From Actinomycetes bacterium (GTDB taxonomy: Bacteria > Actinomycetota > Actinomycetes > Propionibacteriales > Nocardioidaceae): DNA of 10,885 nt. The stretch's first letter is position 1; every line of letters starts with the position of its first letter. The notes below the pieces were generated by a model, which was given only the letters and a program-made list of their open reading frames with translations, was not told the origin of the DNA and searched no databases. Position numbers and translations under genes: made by a program. Below are positions 5,790-10,885 of this stretch, piece by piece. The DNA lies in the NCBI GenBank assembly GCA_023252095.1, contig JAHEXN010000052.1:1-10885 (forward strand), in the 5' to 3' direction.

Positions 5790-6650
5790 ATGGCACGGAT
5801 GACGGGCACCGCGGCACGCGGTGAGCAGCTGCTCGGCGTCGCCGTCGTCTCCACGACCCCGGTCGCCGGTGGCGACATCTGCACCGCCACGCGGCTGCGC
5901 CTGTCGAACGGTCGATCGGCCGTCATCAAGACCCGGCCGCAGGCCCCCGCGGGGTTCTTCGCCGCCGAGGCGCGCGGTCTGCGCTGGCTCGCCGAGGCTG
6001 GCGGCGCCGCCGTCCCGGACGTGCTCGCGATCGACGACGACTGCCTCGTGCTCGACTGGATCGAGCCGGGCCGGCCCACCGCCGAGGCCGCCGAGGCGCT
6101 CGGACGATCGCTCGCCGTGACCCATGCCGCCGGCGCTGAGACCTTCGGGGCGCCGCAGGACGGCTACATCGGCCTGGCACCGCTGCCGAATCGTCCCCTC
6201 GACCGTTGGCCGGAGTTCTACGCCTCGCGCCGCGTCATGCCCTACGTCCGCGCGGCCCTGCAGCGCGGCGCGCTGTCCCCCGCCGAGGCCGATGACGTCG
6301 AGCAGGTCGTCAAGCGCATCCACACGCTCGCCGGCGACGACGAGCCCGTCGCCCGTATCCACGGCGACCTCTGGTCGGGCAACGTGGTCTGGGGCCAGGA
6401 CGACACCGCGTGGATCATCGACCCTGCGGCCCATGGCGGCCACCGCGAGACCGACCTGGCGATGCTCGCGCTGTTCGGCATCACGCACCTGCAGCGCATC
6501 CTCGACGCCTACCAGGAGGTCGCACCGCTGGCCGACGGCTGGGAAGACCGCATCGCCTTGCACCAGCTGCACCCCCTGCTCGTGCACGCCGTCATGTTCG
6601 GGGGCGGCTACGGCAGCCGCGCCGCCGAGGCCGCCCGGTCCTTGCTCTGA
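5790..6650 (+). CDS. Fructosamine-3-kinase-like protein (ketosamine/ribulosamine 3-kinase family)
   Basis: A 286-residue cytoplasmic kinase of the fructosamine kinase family (PF03881), an aminoglycoside-phosphotransferase-like fold. K47 (SAVIKTRP) and E60 (FFAAEARGLRWL) are the expected ATP-binding pair; IHGDLWSGNVVW (190-201) supplies the catalytic base D193; IIDPAAHGGHRETDLAML (209-226) supplies the metal-binding D211. RWPEFYASRRVMPY (139-152) is typical of the family. These enzymes phosphorylate the third carbon of sugar adducts on protein lysines, making them unstable so that the amine is regenerated. Bacterial homologues often prefer ribulosamines and erythrulosamines over fructosamines, which fits the adjacent phosphatase. 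The ATG at 5790 is favoured by the TAACGT hexamer upstream; a second ATG three codons later is possible. The HGDLWSGN and READLAM-type motifs argue against an antibiotic phosphotransferase. Confidence 0.9.
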   Translation: MARMTGTAARGEQLLGVAVVSTTPVAGGDICTATRLRLSNGRSAVIKTRPQAPAGFFAAEARGLRWLAEAGGAAVPDVLAIDDDCLVLDWIEPGRPTAEAAEALGRSLAVTHAAGAETFGAPQDGYIGLAPLPNRPLDRWPEFYASRRVMPYVRAALQRGALSPAEADDVEQVVKRIHTLAGDDEPVARIHGDLWSGNVVWGQDDTAWIIDPAAHGGHRETDLAMLALFGITHLQRILDAYQEVAPLADGWEDRIALHQLHPLLVHAVMFGGGYGSRAAEAARSLL

Positions 6651-6696
6651 CGCCCGAGCGCAGCTCCGGCGTCAGGTCCGCGCCGACGGAGTCGGC
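6648..6696 (+). terminator. Two tandem hairpins at the end of the kinase gene; terminator candidate
   Basis: The first hairpin begins in the stop codon: TGACGCC (6648-6654) pairs with GGCGTCA (6668-6674), and inside, after a C-C mismatch, GAGC (6656-6659) pairs with GCTC (6663-6666). The second is GCCGAC (6682-6687) with GTCGGC (6691-6696) and a 3-base loop. There is no U-tract. Compact hairpins directly at a stop suggest transcript ending or 3'-end protection. Confidence 0.45.
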
Positions 6697-6703
6697 CTTC
6701 ACG

Positions 6704-6747
6704 GTCGTCGAGTGCGTCCTGAGGAACGAAGGACGTGTATCGAGACG
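6704..6747 (+). repeat. 44-nt palindromic intergenic repeat (copy 2)
   Basis: The unit is GTCGTCGAGTG, 23 variable bases, then TATCGAGACG. Inside, CGTCCT (6715-6720) pairs with AGGACG (6730-6735) around the loop GAGGAACGA (6721-6729), which is identical to the core of the repeat at 4794-4802. An inverted copy lies at 6809-6852 in perfect register. I recall GTCGAG...TATCGAGAC elements as frequent intergenic repeats of actinobacteria. A small open reading frame across it is not credible as a gene. Confidence 0.65.
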
Positions 6748-6808
6748 CGGCCAGAGCAGCGCACCCTTCAGCCGCCGGCCGGACCCACCGAGACCCAGCA
6801 CCTGACCA

Positions 6809-6852
6809 CGTCTCGATATGCCGCCCTCGTGCCTCGGGCACCACTCGACGAC
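6809..6852 (-). repeat. 44-nt palindromic intergenic repeat (copy 3, inverted to copy 2)
   Basis: Read on the minus strand it has the same 11-base left end (GTCGTCGAGTG) and 10-base right end (TATCGAGACG) as the copy at 6704-6747, with the same 23-base interior length. By my count 34 of 44 positions agree. The inner stem is GCCC/GGGC and the loop is GAGGCACGA, so pairs changed on both sides while the loop changed at one base. The 61 bp between the two copies contain no gene. Confidence 0.65.
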
Positions 6853-6859
6853 TACGCCG

Positions 6860-6874
6860 ACCGGCTTCGCCGGT
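6860..6874 (+). other. Short perfect hairpin upstream of the mprA promoter
   Basis: ACCGGC (6860-6865) pairs with GCCGGT (6869-6874) around TTC, ending 5 bp before the direct-repeat box of the mprA promoter. It may insulate the promoter from read-through, or be chance. Confidence 0.3.
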
Positions 6875-6879
6875 GAAGG

Positions 6880-6898
6880 TCTCAGCACTGCCTCAGGG
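6880..6898 (+). promoter_or_regulatory. MprA-type direct-repeat box of mprA
   Basis: TCTCAGCA (6880-6887) and CCTCAGGG (6891-6898) share CTCAG at an 11-bp interval, one helical turn, as expected for an OmpR-type dimer binding on one DNA face. The box ends 8 bp before the proposed -10 and 21 bp before the ATG of mprA. The mycobacterial MprA box, as I recall it, is also a 19-bp site of two loosely conserved 8-bp direct repeats. An equivalent box precedes pepD at 9044-9062. Confidence 0.65.
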
Positions 6899-6906
6899 CC
6901 ACCGGG

Positions 6907-6912
6907 CAGACT
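6907..6912 (+). promoter_or_regulatory. Putative -10 element of mprA
   Basis: CAGACT keeps the conserved A and final T and ends 7 nt before the ATG at 6920. An AGGGG stretch lies between and could also act as a ribosome-binding site. The direct-repeat box occupies the -35 position, typical of an activator-dependent promoter. Confidence 0.4.
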
Positions 6913-6919
6913 AGGGGCC

Positions 6920-7608
<689 letters not shown>

Positions 7609-7609
<1 letters not shown>

Positions 7610-9063
7610 TGGCGATCATGCGGTCCCTCGACGAGGGGCGCCGCGAGCTGGTCGGCACGGTTCACCAGCGCGTCCACCAGTGGACGCTCCGGGTCTCTCT
7701 CGCGGCGCGCGTCGCCACCCTCACCACGCTGGCGGTGGCGCTCACGCTCGGCAGCGTCAGCGCGAGCGTGTACCTCGTGGTGCGCGCCGAGCTGGTGGGC
7801 AACCTCGACGCGTCGATCCGCGACCGCGCCGAGCAGGCGGTGGCGTCCGGGTACACGCCCAGCTCGCTCAACGACCGTGACGCCGACCTGCTCGACGTCG
7901 CCGGCATCGAGATCTTCACGCTTCAAGGTGGGGCGTCGTTGACGAGCCTGACCAACAGCACCGAGGTCGACATGACCGAGGCGGAGGCCGCCGTGTCCAG
8001 GGGCCAGGTTGCGAGCTCGGCCCGCACCGCGATCGTCAACGGCGTGACCTACCGCGTCGTGGGGGTCCCTGCCGGGCCCGGCAGGGCGCTCATCATGGTG
8101 CAGCCGATGGACTCGATCCAGCAGACCCTCGACCGGCTCGGCCTGATCCTCGTCATCACGACCCTGGCCGGCATGGCCGTGGCCGGGGCCGCCGGCTGGG
8201 CGGTCGCCACGAACGGCCTGCGTCCGGTCCGACGCCTCACCCGCGCTGCGGAGCACGTCGCCCGCACGCAGGAGCTGAACCCCATCGAGGTCGTCGGTCG
8301 CGACGAGCTGGCACGTCTCACCACGTCGTTCAACCAGATGCTCCTCGCCCTCGACGCCTCGCAGCTGCAGCAACGCCGGCTCGTCGCCGACGCGGGCCAC
8401 GAGCTCCGCACGCCGCTCACGAGCCTGCGCACCAATGTCGAGCTCCTGACCCAGTCGAGCCAGGCGGGCCGCCCGCTCCGCGACGAGCAGGCCGTCGAGG
8501 TCATGACCGACATCCGCGCCCAGGTCGAGGAGCTCACGACCCTGATCGGCGACCTCGTCGAACTGGCGCGCGACGAGCCTCTGCACCACGATCCCGAGCC
8601 GATGGACCTCGCGGACGTCGTCGCGCACGCGATCGACCGCGTGCAGCTGCGGGCCCCGGCGCTGACGTTCGACGCCGACCTCACGACGTGGTGGGTCGAG
8701 GGAGAGCCACGCGCCCTGGAGCGCGCCGTCACCAACCTGCTCGACAACGCCGCCAAGTGGAGTCCGCCCGCCGGCACGGTGCAGGTGACCCTCGCCGACG
8801 GCGTCGTCACGGTCAGCGACCACGGCCCGGGCATCGCCGAGGCCGATCTCCCGCACGTCTTCGAGCGCTTCTACCGCTCCAGCGAGGCTCGCACCCTGCC
8901 CGGCTCGGGCCTCGGGCTCTCGATCGTTCGCCGTGCCGCCGAGCGCCATGGCGGTACCGTCGAGGTCGAGTCCCGACCCGGCCACGGAGCGACCTTCCGC
9001 ATGTCGGTGCCCGGCAGCAACCTTTCGCCCTCTCACACGTCCGCCTCAGAGTCGTCTCAGTGA
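7609..9063 (+). CDS. mprB: Membrane sensor histidine kinase, MprB-like
   Basis: A 484-residue two-helix sensor kinase partnered with the regulator immediately upstream. Membrane segments lie at about 36-58 and 177-200, enclosing an extracytoplasmic sensor domain of about 118 residues; HAMP covers about 201-253. The dimerisation/phospho-acceptor domain has DAGHELRTPL with H264. The ATP-binding domain shows the N box NLLDNAAKWS (376-385), G1 box DHGPGIA (404-410), an F box FERFYRSSEAR (418-428) and G2 box GSGLGLS (432-438). Length and layout match MprB. The ATG at 7609 overlaps the mprA stop; an ATG at 7618 is an alternative. The Ser-rich last codons also contain the direct-repeat box proposed to drive pepD, so the 3' end is constrained twice. 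In mycobacteria MprB is held inactive by the chaperone DnaK and released under envelope stress; whether that applies here is not visible. Confidence 0.93.
9044..9062 (+). promoter_or_regulatory. MprA-type direct-repeat box of pepD/htrA, inside the mprB 3' end
   Basis: CCTCAGAG (9044-9051) and TCTCAGTG (9055-9062) share CTCAG at the same 11-bp interval as the mprA box. The distance to the next -10-like hexamer is 8 bp in both places, and to the ATG 20 versus 21 bp. The box overlaps the last codons and stop of mprB. Confidence 0.65.
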
Positions 9064-9070
9064 TTCCGGA

Positions 9071-9076
9071 GATCCT
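9071..9076 (+). promoter_or_regulatory. Candidate -10 element of pepD/htrA
   Basis: GATCCT lies 6 nt before the ATG at 9083 and exactly 8 bp after the direct-repeat box, as in the mprA promoter. The hexamer is weak by itself. A GGAG (9068-9071) 11 nt before the ATG is an alternative distant ribosome-binding site if the gene is read from the mprAB message. Confidence 0.35.
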
Positions 9077-9082
9077 GTCCCC

Positions 9083-10522
9083 ATGAACGCACCGCACGAT
9101 CCGTTCGGCGAGGAAGCCCCGCGCCCCGCCTCCGACACCGACGCGAGCGCCGCCGACAGCGTCCCGACGCAGAGCATCGACGCGAACGTCGTGCCCCCGC
9201 CGCCGCACGACGCCGCCGGCGAGCCCCCGGTCGACCCGGCCAGCGCAGGCGCTGCTGCCACCACCTCGGTCCTGCCGGCCGGTTCCGTGGTTCCCCCCGC
9301 CTCGACCGATGACGCCGCCAGCGGGCCCGCTCCCGCGTCGGACTCGGGCTTCCCCGTTCCTCCGGTGGTGCCGCCGACATCGACACGTGGATCCACCTCG
9401 AATGACGGCGGCGGCTCCGGCCGTGGACGCCGCATCGGCAAGGCCGTGGGCGTGGGCGTGCTGGTCGCCGCGATCGCGGTCGGCGCCGGCTACGGCGGCG
9501 CCGCGCTGCAGAACAGCGGCGACGACGACACCACGGTGCCCGACGGCTCGTCAGCCCTCGACGTCCCCGCCTCCGACGAGAAGGCCCCCAAGGGCGACGT
9601 CGAGAAGGTCGCGGCCGAGGTCATGCCGTCGGTCGTGCAGATCAACGTCCGCAACGGGGAGGAGGGTGGCTCGGGCTCGGGTGTCGTGCTCAGCGCCGAC
9701 GGCGAGATCCTCACCAACAACCACGTGGTCGAGGCGGCGGCCGAGGACGGCACCGTCACCGTCGCGTTCAGCGACGGCACCAACGCCCAGGCGAAGATCC
9801 TGGGCCGCGACACCGTCACCGACCTCGCGGTCATCAAGGCCGAGGGCGTCTCGGGTCTCAAGCCGGCCACGCTGGGCAGCTCCGCGGAGCTGCGCGTGGG
9901 TCAGGACGTCATCGCGATCGGCTCGCCGTTCGGCCTCGAGAGCACCGTCACGACCGGCATCGTCAGCGCGCTCAACCGTCCCGTCGAGTCGAGCGACGCC
10001 TCGGGCGACAACGCCACGGTCTTCCCGGCCGTCCAGACCGACGCGGCGATCAACCCCGGCAACTCCGGTGGGCCGCTGATCGACATGGCGGGCAACGTCA
10101 TCGGCATCAACTCCGCGATCCGCACCAACTCGAGCGCCTCGGGCTCGATCGGCCTCGGCTTCGCGATCCCGGTCGATCTCGCGCGCAACGTCGCGCAGCA
10201 GCTCGTCGAGGGCAAGAAGGTCGAGCACGCCAAGATCGGCGTCACCGTCACCCCCGCCACGGAGGAGGACGAGCTCACGGGCATCGGCGCCGAGATCCGC
10301 GAGGTCGAGGACGGCGGTGCCGGCGACGACGCGGGCCTGAAGGCGGGCGACATCATCACGGCGCTCAACGGGATCCCGGTCGCGAGCTCGAGCGCCCTCG
10401 TGGCGTCGGTGCGCGGCCATCAGCCGGGCGACGTCGTCGAGATCACGTACCTGCGCGACGGCAAGACCGAGACGGCCAAGGTCACGCTCGACTCCGACGG
10501 CGGCGAGCTCTCCGAGGAGTGA
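9083..10522 (+). CDS. pepD: HtrA/DegP-family membrane-anchored serine protease, PepD-like
   Basis: A 479-residue envelope protease. Residues 1-115 are Pro/Ala/Ser/Asp-rich and probably disordered in the cytoplasm, followed by a basic patch GRGRRIGK and one membrane helix (about 120-141). The trypsin-like domain (about 173-370) carries the triad H214 in TNNHVVEA, D247 in DTVTDLAVI and S328 in NPGNSGGPL. One PDZ domain follows (about 385-470), with DDAGLKAGDIITALNGIPV. The C terminus ends in a short acidic tail. Such proteases degrade or refold damaged extracytoplasmic proteins and, in mycobacteria, PepD feeds back on the MprAB/SigE stress response. I chose the ATG at 9083, 19 bp after the mprB stop; a longer in-frame start at 8933 would run 150 bp through mprB in another frame. 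The conserved neighbourhood supports the pepD name. A 13-bp tandem duplication lies at the stop codon and a strong terminator follows. Confidence 0.93.
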   Translation: MNAPHDPFGEEAPRPASDTDASAADSVPTQSIDANVVPPPPHDAAGEPPVDPASAGAAATTSVLPAGSVVPPASTDDAASGPAPASDSGFPVPPVVPPTSTRGSTSNDGGGSGRGRRIGKAVGVGVLVAAIAVGAGYGGAALQNSGDDDTTVPDGSSALDVPASDEKAPKGDVEKVAAEVMPSVVQINVRNGEEGGSGSGVVLSADGEILTNNHVVEAAAEDGTVTVAFSDGTNAQAKILGRDTVTDLAVIKAEGVSGLKPATLGSSAELRVGQDVIAIGSPFGLESTVTTGIVSALNRPVESSDASGDNATVFPAVQTDAAINPGNSGGPLIDMAGNVIGINSAIRTNSSASGSIGLGFAIPVDLARNVAQQLVEGKKVEHAKIGVTVTPATEEDELTGIGAEIREVEDGGAGDDAGLKAGDIITALNGIPVASSSALVASVRGHQPGDVVEITYLRDGKTETAKVTLDSDGGELSEE

Positions 10523-10550
10523 CCCCGAGGAGTGACCCCGAAGGGTGGCC
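10512..10550 (+). repeat. 13-bp tandem repeat spanning the pepD stop codon
   Basis: CCGAGGAGTGACC occurs twice in perfect tandem (10512-10524, 10525-10537), followed by a third copy with three changes (CCGAAGGGTGGCC, 10538-10550). The first copy contains the last codons and stop of pepD; the second repeats them in another frame. It runs into the terminator stem. Confidence 0.75.
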
Positions 10551-10571
10551 CGATCTCGACGAGATCGGGCC
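10547..10571 (+). terminator. Rho-independent-type terminator after pepD
   Basis: GGCCCGATCTC (10547-10557) pairs perfectly with GAGATCGGGCC (10561-10571) around the loop GAC, giving an 11-bp stem 24 nt after the stop codon. The following bases (GTCGTTCGTCTGTC) are only moderately T-rich. This is the strongest terminator in the window and closes the mprAB-pepD operon. Confidence 0.8.
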
Positions 10572-10599
10572 GTCGTTCGTCTGTCGCCGTGTCGGTGCC

Positions 10600-10615
10600 G
10601 GTCACTAGCGTGACC
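10600..10615. promoter_or_regulatory. Palindrome over the -10 of the second EamA gene
   Basis: GGTCAC (10600-10605), TAGC, GTGACC (10610-10615) form a perfect 6-bp inverted repeat. The hexamer TAGCGT (10606-10611) within it fits TANNNT and ends 6 nt before the GTG start, so a bound protein would block the promoter. The same GTCAC/GTGAC half-site is clustered at the bkd promoter. Confidence 0.45.
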
Positions 10616-10617
10616 CC

Positions 10618-10885
10618 GTGACCTCCGCCTCGCCGACCATCGTCGGCCGTGACCTGTCCGTCCCGGCCCTGGCCGTCACGGTCGTGCTGTGGGCCTCCGC
10701 GTTCGTCGGCATCCGCGCGATCACCGACAGCTTCACGCCCGGACCCATGGCCCTCGGGCGGCTGCTGGTGGGCTTCGCCGCGCTCACGGTGCTCGTGCGC
10801 CCGTGGCGCTACCCGCTGCCCCGCGGGCGCACCCTGGGGCTCGTCGTCGTCTACGGCGTGGCGTGGTTCGGCGCCTACAACGTGG
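10618..10885 (+). CDS. EamA-family (DMT) transporter, N-terminal part; cut by window edge
   Basis: The first 89 residues of a second drug/metabolite transporter run off the right edge. After a short polar start the segments PALAVTVVLWASAFVGIRAI (helix 1), PMALGRLLVGFAALTVLV (helix 2) and RTLGLVVVYGVAWFGAYNV (helix 3) follow the first EamA repeat; WASAFVGIR and the basic loop RPWRYPLPRG after helix 2 are typical. The GTG at 10618 is chosen because the TAGCGT hexamer lies 6 nt upstream and no better in-frame start precedes it; it is separated from pepD by the terminator and is likely its own transcription unit. The substrate is unknown. It is not a close copy of the EamA protein at 3818-4762. 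Confidence 0.88.
   Translation, partial: MTSASPTIVGRDLSVPALAVTVVLWASAFVGIRAITDSFTPGPMALGRLLVGFAALTVLVRPWRYPLPRGRTLGLVVVYGVAWFGAYNV

Noticed and set aside
5145..6587. Minus-strand open frame of 480 residues
   Set aside because: It is antisense to the phosphatase and kinase genes, both with full catalytic motifs; no recognisable domain.
5790..6650. Aminoglycoside resistance phosphotransferase
   Set aside because: The fold is shared, but HGDLWSGN, the WPEFY segment and the D-P...RE.DLAML motif belong to fructosamine kinases.
6818..6919. Longer start for the response regulator
   Set aside because: The extra residues lie in the palindromic repeat and the promoter box; receiver domains begin at MRILVVDD.
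8933..9082. Longer start for the HtrA protease
   Set aside because: It would overlap mprB by 131 bp in another frame; the ATG at 9083 has promoter-like spacing and a normal MNAPHD-type start.
10512..10550. CRISPR-like repeats
   Set aside because: The 13-bp units are directly tandem without spacers and no cas genes are present.

Overview
The window is a gene-dense, very GC-rich stretch with strong third-position G/C preference, GTG as well as ATG starts, four-base and one-base stop/start overlaps, and protein families typical of high-GC Actinomycetota. The mprA-mprB-pepD order, the branched-chain keto-acid dehydrogenase cluster next to a Pat-type aminotransferase, and short palindromic intergenic repeats of the TCGAG...TATCGAGAC kind suggest a Nocardioidaceae-like organism (Aeromicrobium or Nocardioides relatives). 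That placement is inference. I see no mobile element, prophage, tRNA, rRNA or CRISPR; this looks like ordinary chromosome.

Layout. Positions 1-2511 (minus strand) hold a tightly overlapping operon for a branched-chain 2-oxo acid dehydrogenase: E1 alpha, E1 beta and the start of the lipoyl-bearing E2, which runs off the left edge. Upstream is a 195-bp gap with a plausible promoter whose -10 sits inside a perfect 9-bp inverted repeat, and a strong hairpin in the leader. Next is a Pat/HisC-type aminotransferase (2707-3753, minus). It is divergent from a drug/metabolite-family (EamA) transporter (3818-4762, plus). A small four-helix membrane protein of the phage_holin_4_2 family (4877-5263) overlaps a low-molecular-weight phosphatase (5256-5762), and a fructosamine-3-kinase-like enzyme follows (5790-6650). 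The last two together resemble a protein-deglycation module.

The 269-bp gap at 6651-6919 is full of structure: tandem hairpins, two inverted copies of a 44-nt palindromic repeat, another hairpin and the promoter of the next operon. From 6920 come an MprA-like response regulator, an MprB-like sensor kinase and an HtrA/PepD-like membrane-anchored serine protease, the envelope-stress module known from mycobacteria. The regulator gene and the protease gene each carry the same direct-repeat box (CTCAG-N6-CTCAG) at nearly identical distance from the start codon. This strongly suggests MprA autoregulation plus a separate MprA-driven protease promoter inside the 3' end of mprB. A clear hairpin terminator follows the protease, then a second EamA transporter begins and runs off the right edge.

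Many genes here have a TANNNT-like or weaker hexamer 5-7 nt before the start codon and no good ribosome-binding site, consistent with frequent leaderless transcription. The points most worth following up are the paired MprA-type boxes, the repeat family with compensatory base changes, the phosphatase/kinase deglycation pair, and the palindromic operator candidate at the dehydrogenase promoter.
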